The translations under genes were made by a program, and so were the position numbers. This document shows, piece after piece, positions 28,853 through 39,300 of a stretch of 64,000 nucleotides of DNA. Under the pieces are notes generated by a model. The model had not been told where the DNA came from. It saw nothing but the letters and a program-made list of their open reading frames with translations, and searched no databases. The stretch's first letter is position 1. Each line of letters opens with the position of its first letter. Source of the stretch: Makana argininalis_C (GTDB taxonomy: Bacteria; Pseudomonadota; Gammaproteobacteria; Enterobacterales; Enterobacteriaceae); NCBI GenBank assembly GCA_044442865.1, contig JBISJU010000001.1, positions 213,258-277,257 on the forward strand, in the 5' to 3' direction.

Positions 28853-29835
28853 AAATATATATTATTTTATAATATAAATTAAATTAAATATAATATTTAT
28901 ATTAATTATTTATTAAAATAAAAATATTATTTTAAAAATATAAATTATATAAATGATAAAAAAAATAAATAATATTATAACATATGAAGAAGTAAAATAA
29001 AAATACTTATATCAAAAAAAATGCTTGTTAATTTTTAATATAAGTATTAAATTAAATTTACTTATGAATTATCAAAAAATTTAATAAATTAAGTATTATA
29101 TTTTATATATATAAATTTACTTTTACTAATACTGTACTGATTTAAATGTTATATATATATTTATTTTTATTAAGTAATTTTCTCAAATTTTTTGATTGAT
29201 TGTTTGCAGGTTATGTTAATAATTAATAGCTTATTAACTGAATAATATTTATAATTTTAAAAAAATTATAATTTGATTTGAAATATAGTAAATTAATTAC
29301 AATAATATTGTAACATTTAATATTTAATTTTTTTAAATATATTATTTTTATAAAAAATAACATGATTGATTTAATTAATTTTTTAATATTTAATTGTCTA
29401 TATTATATTATCATAAATTATATCTATAAATTTAATATTCAATATAGATTTTTAATACATAAGTAATAAATAAATATTTAAATTATTAATTTTTAAATTT
29501 TTAATATATTTACTTTATACAATCGTATTATATCTTTTTTTTTATTAATAACTCAAATATAATTAGTATAAAATATTTTTGATATTATAATATTAAATAC
29601 AAAAAATCTTTATTTATAATAATATAAATTGTTGATTCTAAAAATCTCATGTCTATAAATTAATTCTTAAATATAAATAAATTTATTTTTTTAAAAATTA
29701 TTACATTTTAAAAATAATATGTAATATTTATATTTTATTAACATATATTAATAAAATTTATGAATTAAACGAATTAATTTGTATTTAAAAATTATTAATA
29801 TGTTAAAATACATATTATAATTAATTTTAAAAATT
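28853..29835. other. 983-base gene-free region suhB/prfA
   Basis: The longest stretch without a gene. It is nearly pure A/T with no frame longer than a few dozen codons and no match I can see to tmRNA, SRP RNA or RNase P RNA signatures. It contains an 11-base inverted repeat (29002-29048) and a 10-base-arm hairpin ATTTTATTAA/TTAATAAAAT at 29732-29757 downstream of prfA. A slightly richer patch (TTGATTGATTGTTTGCAGG) lies at 29191-29210. In E. coli prmC follows prfA; no recognisable remnant is visible. Most likely the site of one or more fully eroded genes. Confidence 0.5.
29002..29048. repeat. 11-base inverted repeat
   Basis: AATACTTATAT (29002-29012) and its exact reverse complement (29038-29048) are separated by 25 bases. 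Partial copies of the same word (TTACTTATG, AATTAAGTATT) recur within the next 60 bases. Function unknown. Confidence 0.4.
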
Positions 29836-30918
29836 TTATATTTTATTTTTAATTTTTTTAAATTTATCTAATTTATATTTTTTAATAATTGGATTTATTA
29901 AAATATCAAGATTACCCTTAAAAATTAATTCTAATTTATATATTGTAAGACCAATTCTATGATCAGTTACTCTACCATTATGAAAATTATAAGTTCTAAT
30001 TCTATCAGATCTAAAACCACTACCAAAAAGATTTTTTTTAGTATTATGTGATTTTTCTTTAATTTTTTTAGCTTCTAATGAATATAATCGAGCTCTTAAA
30101 ACTGACATTGCTTTTGATTTATTTTTATGTTGTGATCTTTCATCTTGACATTCTACAACTATACCTGTTGATAAATGTTTAATACGAATTGCGGAATCAG
30201 TTGTATTAACATGTTGACCTCCAGCACCAGAAGATCTGAAAGTATCAATTTTTAAATCTACAGCTTTAATTTTTGGAAATTCTGTTTCAGGAATGTCTTT
30301 AATTACCGCTACTTTACATGTTGATGTATGTATTCTTCCTTGATTTTCTGTAAAAGGAACTCTTTGTACTCTATGACCTCCAGATTCAAATCTTAAAATA
30401 CTATAAGATTCACAATTAGAAATATTAGCTATTATATATTTAAATCCTCCATTATCAGAATAATTAATATTTAAAATTTCTATATTCCATTTTTTTTTTT
30501 CTACAAATTTACTATACATCTTAAATAAATCTTTAGTAAATAAAGATGCTTCGTTACCACCTGTTCCAGATCTTAATTCTATAAAACATCCTCTTTTATA
30601 TTTTTTTTCTTTTGGTATAATATTTTTTTGTAATTTATTTTCTACTATTTTTAATTTTAATAAATAATTATTATATTCTTCTTCTGCAAGAACTTTTATT
30701 TCTGGATCTTGTAATAAATTTTTTAAATTTTTTATTTTTTTTTTAATAATACTTCTTTTATAAATATATTTTGTAATGTTATTTAAATACAAATATTCTT
30801 TATAAACATCATTAAATTTTTTTTTGTTTAATAAAACTTTTTTTACAGTTAACAAGTATTTAATTTTTTCAAATTTTTTTTTAAATAAATTTAGTTTATT
30901 TAAAATTAATTTATTCAA
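29836..30918 (-). CDS. prfA: peptide chain release factor 1
   Basis: Reads UAA/UAG and releases the peptide. The 360 residues equal E. coli RF1. GGQ is intact (SGAGGQHVNTTDS), and the codon-recognition PxT motif appears as VPFTENQGRIHTS. The start is TTG 30918-30916, colinear with the E. coli start; no better ATG exists nearby. This TTG directly abuts the ATG of divergent ychF, so promoter and ribosome-binding site of each gene would have to lie inside the other. prmC, which follows in E. coli and methylates the GGQ glutamine, is not adjacent. Confidence 0.95.
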   Translation of the reverse strand: MNKLILNKLNLFKKKFEKIKYLLTVKKVLLNKKKFNDVYKEYLYLNNITKYIYKRSIIKKKIKNLKNLLQDPEIKVLAEEEYNNYLLKLKIVENKLQKNIIPKEKKYKRGCFIELRSGTGGNEASLFTKDLFKMYSKFVEKKKWNIEILNINYSDNGGFKYIIANISNCESYSILRFESGGHRVQRVPFTENQGRIHTSTCKVAVIKDIPETEFPKIKAVDLKIDTFRSSGAGGQHVNTTDSAIRIKHLSTGIVVECQDERSQHKNKSKAMSVLRARLYSLEAKKIKEKSHNTKKNLFGSGFRSDRIRTYNFHNGRVTDHRIGLTIYKLELIFKGNLDILINPIIKKYKLDKFKKIKNKI

Positions 30919-31998
30919 ATGATAATAAAAATAGGAATTATAGGTTTACCAAATGTTGGAAAATCAACTTTATTTAATTCATTAACAAAATCAAATATAA
31001 AATCTAAAAACTTTTTTTTCAGTACTATAAAAACAAATTATGGTTTGTCAAAAGTACAAGATGATAGAATTTTTAAAATATCAAAAATTACTAATAATAA
31101 AAATATTGTACATTCAAATATTAAATTTTTAGATATAGCTGGTTTAATCAAAGGATCATCAAAAGGCGCAGGATTAGGAAATCAATTTCTAAATAAAATA
31201 TCTGAATGTGATATTATAATACATTTAATAAGATTTTTTCAAGATAAAAAAATAATACACATTTTTGGTAAAGTAGATCCAATTAAAGATATAAATATTA
31301 TTAATACTGAATTAATATTATATGATTTACAAAAATGTGAAAAATATTTAAATAAACTTAAAAATAAAAATAAAATTAATATTGAAAATAAAAGTTTAAT
31401 TAAAAAATGTTTTTTACATTTAGATAAACTTAAAATGTTAAAAACATTAGATTTGTTAGCAGAAGAAAAAAAAAAAATTAATAGTATTGGATTTTTAACA
31501 ATAAAACCTGTAATTTATTTAGCTAATATTAATAAAAATGATTTTAAATATAAAAATAATTTTAAAAATATTTTTTTATTTTTAAAAAATAAAAAATATA
31601 ATTTAATATTTATTTGTGCTAAAAATAAATTTTGTTTATCTGAAAAAAAAGAAATAAGTATTATTACATGTAAAATTAATTTTAATATTTTATTATATAA
31701 TATTAATACATTTATTATTTACATAATTAAATATTTAAATCTTAAAATATTTTTTACTTTTAATCAAAAAGAATTGAAATCTTGGATTGTATATAATAAT
31801 ACTACAGCATTAAAAGCTTCTAAAAAAATACATTCCGATTTTTATCGTAAATTTATTAGAGCAAAAATTATTTCTTATAATGATTTTATTTTTTATAAAG
31901 GAGAAAATGGCGTTAAAAAATCAGGGAAAATACGTATAGAAGGTAAAAATTATATAATAAAAGATGGAGATATAGTTAAATTTTTATTTAATAAATAA
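30919..31998 (+). CDS. ychF: OLA1/YchF-type ATPase
   Basis: Obg-family P-loop protein that prefers ATP and binds ribosomes; implicated in stress control. The 359 residues (E. coli 363) show G1 GLPNVGKST, switch DIAGLIKGSSKGAGLGN, the YchF-type NxxE-like segment replaced by NINK (YLANINK), and the C-terminal TGS domain with AGKIHTDF-like KIHSDFYRKFIRA and KDGDIVKFLF. The start codon touches that of prfA with no base between; no ribosome-binding site is visible upstream. Confidence 0.95.
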   Translation: MIIKIGIIGLPNVGKSTLFNSLTKSNIKSKNFFFSTIKTNYGLSKVQDDRIFKISKITNNKNIVHSNIKFLDIAGLIKGSSKGAGLGNQFLNKISECDIIIHLIRFFQDKKIIHIFGKVDPIKDINIINTELILYDLQKCEKYLNKLKNKNKINIENKSLIKKCFLHLDKLKMLKTLDLLAEEKKKINSIGFLTIKPVIYLANINKNDFKYKNNFKNIFLFLKNKKYNLIFICAKNKFCLSEKKEISIITCKINFNILLYNINTFIIYIIKYLNLKIFFTFNQKELKSWIVYNNTTALKASKKIHSDFYRKFIRAKIISYNDFIFYKGENGVKKSGKIRIEGKNYIIKDGDIVKFLFNK

Positions 31999-32041
31999 AT
32001 TTAAAAAATAAAAATTTATTAATTTTAAAAAATTCTAAATT

Positions 32042-32087
32042 TTTTATTTTGAAATATAAATATTAATATTTATATTTCAAAATAAAA
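32042..32087. terminator. 46-bp perfect loopless palindrome, ychF/rpoC
   Basis: Arms 32042-32064 and 32065-32087 are exact 23-base reverse complements with no spacer; one G-C pair, otherwise A/T. It ends at the base before the rpoC stop triplet and lies between two convergent genes, so it could stop or protect both transcripts. The symmetry is observed; the role is inferred. Confidence 0.6.
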
Positions 32088-35000
32088 TTATTTTTTTATT
32101 ATATAATTCATATTCCTTTTTTTATGATATTTATATCCTGTTCCGGCTGGTATTAATCTACCTACAATAACATTTTCTTTAAGACCTCTTAGTTCATCTA
32201 TTTTACCAGAAACCGATGCTTCTGTTAATACTCTAGTGGTTTCTTGAAAAGAAGCAGCTGAAATGAATGATTCAGTAGAAAGAGATGATTTAGTTATACC
32301 TAATAAATCACGAAAAAAAATAATTTCTTTTTGGCATTTTTTTTTAAGTTTAATATTAGCAATTCTGATTTTAGAATATTCTATTTGTTCACCATCTAAA
32401 AAATTAGAATCACCTTTATTTATAATAGTGGCTTTTCTTAACATTTGACGAATAATTACTTCTATATGTTTGTCATTAATTTTAACCCCTTGTAATCTAT
32501 ATATATCTTGAACTTCATTTGTAATATATTGTATAAATTCATTAACCCCTTTTAATCTCAAAATATCATATGGTGATTCCTGCCCATTAGAAATTAAATC
32601 CCCTCTATAAATCTTTTCTCCTTCAAAAACATTTAAATTTCTATATTTTGGGATCATTTCTTCGTAACATTTTTCTCCATTTTTTTTAGAAATAATTAAA
32701 CGTATTTTATCTTTAGTTTCTTTACCAAAAGAAACTATTCCACTTGTTTCAGATAAAATAGCAGGATCTTTAGGTATTCTTGCTTCAAATAAATCAGCAA
32801 CCTTAGGTAAACCACCAGTTATATCTTTAGTACCATAAACTTCTAAAGGTAAACGTGCTAAAATATCCCCACTTGTAATTTTATATCCATCTTCTAATTG
32901 AATTATAGTTTTACCAGGTAAAAAATATTGTGCTGACATTTCAGTACCTGGGATAAGAATATGATTTCCATTTGAATCTACAATTTTTAGTTTAGGTCTT
33001 AAATTTTTACTAATACTATTTGATATTGCATATGTATCTAATACAACAATAGAAGATAATCCTGTAAGCTCATCAGTTTGACGAATAATATTATGACCAT
33101 CTATCATATCAATTAGTTTAACAAATCCATCAACTTCTGATATAACAGGCATTGTATGAGGATCCCAATTTGCAATTATTTCACCTTTATTTATTTTTTC
33201 CCCGTTTCCTTTTGAAATTATACAACCATAAGGTACTTTATATTTTTCTTTAATTTTACCTATATCATCTAATAATCTTATTTCAGCATTACGAGATGTT
33301 ATAATTATTTTACCAATTTTACTAATTACAAATTTAGTATTTACAAAATTAACAATTCCTGAATTTTTAACTTTTATATTAGATGTAGATACTGATCTAG
33401 ATGCAGCTCCCCCAATATGAAATGTACGCATTGTTAATTGGGTTCCAGGCTCTCCTATAGATTGAGCTGCAATTACTCCTACTGCTTCTCCTTTTTTAAC
33501 TAATTTACCTCTAGCTAAGTCACGACCATAACAATTAGCACAAACACCATACATTGTATTACATGTAACCACTGATCTTACTTTTACACTTTCTATAGTA
33601 TTATTTTTTATAATTTTACAATATGTTTCATCTAATAATGTATTTTTATTTATAATAATTTCACATGTTCCTGGTTTTAAAATATTTTCCGCTGTCACTC
33701 TACCTAAAATTCTATCTGTCAAATTATCTTTTACATTATTTCCTTCTATTACAGTTGTTATGATTATACCTAATGAAGTTTTACAATCATCTTCTAAAAC
33801 AACTACATCTTGCGCTGCATCTACTAATCTTCTTGTTAAATATCCAGAATTTGCTGTTTTTAATGCTGTATCTGCTAATCCTTTACGTGCACCATGAGTA
33901 GAAATAAAATATTGTAAAACATTTAAACCTTCTTTGAAATTAGCTGTAATAGGTGTTTCTATTATAAAACCATCAGGTTTAGCCATTAAACCTCTCATTC
34001 CAGCTAATTGACGAATTTGAGCTGATGAACCTCTTGCTCCTGAATCAGCCATCATAAAAATACTATTAAATGAAATTTGTTTTTCTTGCTTTCCTGATTT
34101 ATTTATCACTATTTCATTTGAAAGATTTTTTATCATTGAATTAGAAACTTTGTCATTTGCAGCAGCCCATATATCAATAATTTTATTATATTTTTCACTT
34201 GAAGTTACTAAACCGGATTGAAATTGAGTTTGAATCTCAAATACTTCTTTTTCAGCTTCTCTTACAATTTCTTGTTTATTTTTTGGTATTAAAATATCAT
34301 CTATTCCTACAGAAGATCCAGATTTTGTTGCATAATAAAATCCAATATACATAATTTGATCAGCAAATATAATTGTTTTTTTTAATCCTAATTTTCTATA
34401 ACAAGTATTAAAAATTTTAGATATTTCTTTTTTATCTATTGTCTTATTTATTATAGAAAATTTTAAACCTTTTGGAATTATCTTCCAAAGAATTGATCTT
34501 CCAATAGTAGTATTTTTAATGGTTTGTTTTTTTAAAAACATTTTATTAACTTTAATATATTCTTTAATTCTGACTTTAACATTTGCATGTAATTCAGCTA
34601 TCCCGTTTGCATAAACCAGTTCTGATTCTTTAGGGCCACTTAAAATCATTCCTTCACCTTTAGCATTTATTTTACTTCTTGTCATATAATATAAACCCAA
34701 AACTATATCTTGAGATGGAACTATAATTGGTTCTCCATTAGCAGGAGATAAAATATTATTAGTAGACATCATTAATGACCGTGCTTCTGATTTTGATTCT
34801 AAAGTAAGTGGTATATGAACTGCCATTTGATCTCCATCAAAATCAGCATTATAAGAAGCACATACTAGAGGATGTAATTGTATTGATTTACCTTCTATAA
34901 GAATAGGTTCAAAAGCTTGAATACCTAATCTATGAAGAGTAGGTGCTCTATTAAGAATAATAGGGTATTTTCTAATAACATTTTCTAATACATCCCATAC

Positions 35001-36221
35001 AATAGATTCTTCATTATCTACCATTTTTTTTGCAGATTTTATTGTTGTTGATATACCTCTTTTTTCTAATTTAGCATATACAAAAGGTTTAAATAATTCT
35101 AATGCCATTTTCTTAGGAAGACCACATTGATGTAGTTTTAAAGATGGACCAACAGTTATAACTGAACGTCCAGAATAATCAACTCTTTTACCTAAAAGGT
35201 TTTGTCTAAATCTACCCTGTTTACCTTTTATCATTTCAGATAATGATTTTAATGGTCGTTTATTAGATGATGTAATTGCTTTGCCCCTTCTTCCGTTATC
35301 TAATACTGAGTCTACAGATTCTTGCAGCATACGTTTTTCATTACGAATTATTATATCTGGAGCTGATAATTCTATAAGTCTTTTTAATCTATTATTTCTA
35401 TTTATAACACGTCTATATAAATCATTCAGATCTGATGTTGCAAATCTTCCTCCATCTAATGGTACTAAAGGACGTAGATCAGGTGGTAATACTGGCAATA
35501 CTGTTAAAATCATCCAAGTTGGTTTATTACCACTATTAATAAATGATTCTAAAATTTTAATACGTTTATTAATTTTTTTTATTTTAGTATCTGAAGTAGT
35601 AACATTTAATTTTTTATTTAGATTAAAATATTCTTTATTTAAATCAATTTGATTTAATAAAAATTTTATAGCCTCTGCACCTATTTTTACTTCAAATTCA
35701 TCACCAAATTTTTCAATAGCATTAATATATTGATCTTCATTAATAATTTGACCATTCTTTAATTTTGTAATTCCACTTTCTATTACTATATAAGCTTCAA
35801 AATATAATATTTTTTCTATATCTTTTAGAGGCATATCTAATAAAATTCCTATTCTTGAAGGTAAAGACTTTAAAAACCAAATGTGTGCTACAGGCGCAGC
35901 TAATTCAATATGCCCCATTCTTTCCCTACGTACTTTAGAATTAGTAACTTCTACACCACATTTTTCACATACAATTCCTTTATGTTTTAACCTTTTATAT
36001 TTTCCACATAAACATTCATAATCTTTTATAGGACCAAAAATTCTTGAACAAAATAATCCATCTCTTTCTGGTTTAAAAGTACGATAATTAATAGTTTCTG
36101 GTTTTTTAACCTCACCAAATGACCAAGATCTTATCATATTTGGAGAAGCTAAAGAAATTTTGATAGAATCAAAATCTTCTGTTTTGTTTTTTAATTTAGT
36201 AAAATTAAGAAAATCTTTCAC
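32088..36221 (-). CDS. rpoC: RNA polymerase beta' subunit
   Basis: Catalytic subunit of RNA polymerase. 1377 residues (E. coli 1407). The N-terminal zinc site (CLCGKYKRLKHKGIVCEKCG), the catalytic Mg motif NADFDGDQMAV, and the second zinc site with CNTMYGVCANCYGRDLARG are present. The bridge-helix and trigger-loop region LAGMRGLMAKPDG is intact. It lies 89 bases after rpoB in the ancestral rplKAJL-rpoBC order. Confidence 0.98.
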   Translation of the reverse strand: MKDFLNFTKLKNKTEDFDSIKISLASPNMIRSWSFGEVKKPETINYRTFKPERDGLFCSRIFGPIKDYECLCGKYKRLKHKGIVCEKCGVEVTNSKVRRERMGHIELAAPVAHIWFLKSLPSRIGILLDMPLKDIEKILYFEAYIVIESGITKLKNGQIINEDQYINAIEKFGDEFEVKIGAEAIKFLLNQIDLNKEYFNLNKKLNVTTSDTKIKKINKRIKILESFINSGNKPTWMILTVLPVLPPDLRPLVPLDGGRFATSDLNDLYRRVINRNNRLKRLIELSAPDIIIRNEKRMLQESVDSVLDNGRRGKAITSSNKRPLKSLSEMIKGKQGRFRQNLLGKRVDYSGRSVITVGPSLKLHQCGLPKKMALELFKPFVYAKLEKRGISTTIKSAKKMVDNEESIVWDVLENVIRKYPIILNRAPTLHRLGIQAFEPILIEGKSIQLHPLVCASYNADFDGDQMAVHIPLTLESKSEARSLMMSTNNILSPANGEPIIVPSQDIVLGLYYMTRSKINAKGEGMILSGPKESELVYANGIAELHANVKVRIKEYIKVNKMFLKKQTIKNTTIGRSILWKIIPKGLKFSIINKTIDKKEISKIFNTCYRKLGLKKTIIFADQIMYIGFYYATKSGSSVGIDDILIPKNKQEIVREAEKEVFEIQTQFQSGLVTSSEKYNKIIDIWAAANDKVSNSMIKNLSNEIVINKSGKQEKQISFNSIFMMADSGARGSSAQIRQLAGMRGLMAKPDGFIIETPITANFKEGLNVLQYFISTHGARKGLADTALKTANSGYLTRRLVDAAQDVVVLEDDCKTSLGIIITTVIEGNNVKDNLTDRILGRVTAENILKPGTCEIIINKNTLLDETYCKIIKNNTIESVKVRSVVTCNTMYGVCANCYGRDLARGKLVKKGEAVGVIAAQSIGEPGTQLTMRTFHIGGAASRSVSTSNIKVKNSGIVNFVNTKFVISKIGKIIITSRNAEIRLLDDIGKIKEKYKVPYGCIISKGNGEKINKGEIIANWDPHTMPVISEVDGFVKLIDMIDGHNIIRQTDELTGLSSIVVLDTYAISNSISKNLRPKLKIVDSNGNHILIPGTEMSAQYFLPGKTIIQLEDGYKITSGDILARLPLEVYGTKDITGGLPKVADLFEARIPKDPAILSETSGIVSFGKETKDKIRLIISKKNGEKCYEEMIPKYRNLNVFEGEKIYRGDLISNGQESPYDILRLKGVNEFIQYITNEVQDIYRLQGVKINDKHIEVIIRQMLRKATIINKGDSNFLDGEQIEYSKIRIANIKLKKKCQKEIIFFRDLLGITKSSLSTESFISAASFQETTRVLTEASVSGKIDELRGLKENVIVGRLIPAGTGYKYHKKRNMNYIIKK

Positions 36222-36310
36222 AGAATTATTCCTGATTAAATTATAAATTGTTATATTAGTAAAATTTAAATAAATATATAAAATATATTTTAAAAAAAAA
36301 TATCAATTTT

Positions 36311-39300
36311 TTAATCTAAATCTATATTCAAAGCTAAAGATCTAATTTCTTTTAATAGAACATTAAACGATTCAGGCATTCCCGGTTCCATTATATTATT
36401 TCCATTAATTATATTTTTATACATTTTTATTCTTCCATTAACATCGTCTGATTTAACTGTCAACATTTCTTGCAGAGTATATGAAGCACCATATGCTTCT
36501 AATGCCCATACTTCCATTTCACCAAAACGTTGTCCTCCGAATTGAGATTTACCACCTAAAGGTTGTTGAGTTATAAGACTATAAGCTCCTGTAGATCTGG
36601 AATGCATTTTATCATCAACTAAATGATTTAATTTTAACATATACATATAACCTACTGTGACTTTATTTTCAAATTTTTCTCCAGTCAAACCATCAAATAA
36701 AGTTATTTTACCTGAAGTAGGTAAATTACTTAGTTTTAAAAGATTTTTTATATCTTTTTCTTTAATACCATCAAAAACAGGTGTTGATATTGGAAAACCA
36801 TTTTTTAAATTATTAGACAAAATATATATTTCTTTATCAGATAAATTATTTAAATTTACTTTATTATTAATATTATTTCCTAAATTATATATTTTTTGAA
36901 TAAAATTCTTGATTTCACTAATCTTTTTTTCTTTTTTTATCATTAAATTAATTTTTTCACCAAGTCCTTTTGCAGCTAAACCTAAATGTGTTTCTAAAAT
37001 TTGACCAATATTCATACGTGAAGGAACACCTAATGGATTTAAAATTATATCTATTGGAACACCATTTTTATCGTAAGGCATATCTTCAATAGGGTTTATT
37101 TTAGAAATAACTCCTTTATTTCCATGTCTACCAGCCATTTTATCACCAGGTTGTATATTACGTTTAACAGCTAAACATATTTTAACAATTTTAATAACAC
37201 CTGGGGATAAATCATCTCCTTGCACTATTTTAGTAACATTAAATTTTAATTTTTTTTTAAATTCATCATGAATTTTTTCAATTTGTTTTTTAATATTACT
37301 TATCTTTTTTGTGTAATAAGGATTATTTAATTTTATTTTTAACCATTTATATTTTTCTATTGTTTTTAATTTTTCATGTTTAATCCCATTATATATAAGT
37401 ATATTATAAATTTTTAAAAATAATCTTGATTCAAATACTTTTAATTTTTTTTCTAAGTCAGTTTTTTTTTTTTTTATTTTTTGTTTTTCTATTTGTAATG
37501 TTCTTTGATCTTTCTTGACTCCATCCCTGTTAAACATTTGTACATCTATTACAGTTCCAAAAACTCCATTTGGTACTCTTAAAGAAGAATCTTTGACATT
37601 TGTCGCTTTTTCACCAAAAATTGCTCTTAATAATTTTTCCTCAGGTGTAATTTTTATTTCACCTTTGGGTGTTACTTTTCCTACTAATATATCATTTCCA
37701 TGAACTTCAGCACCTATAAATATTATTCCTGATTCATCTAAATTAGATAGTGAAGACGCACTTACGTTTGGAACATCAGGTGTAATTTCTTCTGGTCCTA
37801 TTTTTGTATCTCTAGCAATACAAATTAACTCTTGTATATGAATTGTAGTAAACTTACCGTCTTTTACTATACGTTCTGATATTAACATAGAATCTTCAAA
37901 ATTGTATCCATTCCATGACATAAAAGCAACTCTCATATTTTGACCTAAAGCTAATTCACCAAGATCTGTAGCAGGTCCATCAGCTATTACATCACCTTTT
38001 TTTATTTTATCATTTAAATTAACACAAGGTTTTTGATTTATACAGGTGTTTTGATTAGAACGAAGATATTTATTTAAATTATAAATATCAATACCTGATT
38101 CTTCTTTATATATTTCGTTATTATCAACATTAATTATAATTTTGTCAGCATCTACATATTCAACATAACCACTTCTTTTAGAAACTATTGTAACACCTGA
38201 GTCAATAGCAACTGATCTTTCCATTCCGGTTCCTACTAAAGGTTTTTCAGATATAATTGTTGGTACAGATTGACGTTGCATATTAGCCCCCATTAAAGCA
38301 CGATTTGCATCATTATGTTCTAAAAATGGGATTAAAGAAGCTCCAACAGATACTATCTGTTGTGTAGATACATCCATATAATCAATTTCATTTTTTTTAA
38401 ATAAATTTGATTCTCCTTTATTTCTACATGTTACTAAATCATTAATAAAAGAACCATCTTCTTTTAATCTTGTATTAGCTTGAGCAATAACAAAATTTGT
38501 TTCTTCAAATGCTGAAAGGTAAATAATTTTATTTGTAACTTTACTTAATTTTACTAATCTATATGGAGTTTCTATAAATCCATATTTATTAATTCTAGCA
38601 TAAACTGAAAGAGAGTTAATTAAACCTATATTTGGCCCTTCAGGTGTTTCTATTGGACAAACTCTTCCATAATGTGTAGGATGAACATCACGAACTTCAA
38701 AACCTGATCTTTCTCTAGTTAAACCACCTGGACCTAATGCAGATATACGTCTTTTATGAGTAATTTCAGATAATGGGTTATTTTGATCCATGAATTGAGA
38801 TAGTTGACTAGATCCAAAAAATTCTTTTAAGGAAGACGAAATAGGTTTGGAATTTATTATATCTTGAGGATTTAATTCATCTATATCACTTAAAGATAAA
38901 TTTTCTTTTATTGATTTTTCTAATCTTGATAAACCAATTCTAAATTGGTTTTCTGTCATTTCTCCTACAGATTTAATTCTTCTATTTCCTAAATGATCTA
39001 TATCATCTACTTTACTTTTTCCATTACGTATATTAATTAATTTTTTCATTACATCAACAATATCTTTATTATTTAATATACTAGATCCTGTTTTATTTTT
39101 TCTTGATAATGAATTATTAAATTTCATTCTTCCTACTTCAGATAAATCATAACGATTTTTTGAAAAAAATAAATTTTTAAATAAAGTTTCAGAAGTTTCT
39201 TGTGTAGGAGGTTCATTAGGTCTCATCATACGATATATTTCTATTAAAGCACTGTTTCTATCTAAAGAGGTATCAAGATTTAAAGTTTCTGACATATAAG

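Noticed and set aside
28853..29835. Replication origin or decayed prmC in the gene-free stretch
   Set aside because: No DnaA-box cluster or neighbouring dnaA/mnmG, and no trace of the PrmC motif NPPY in translation by eye.
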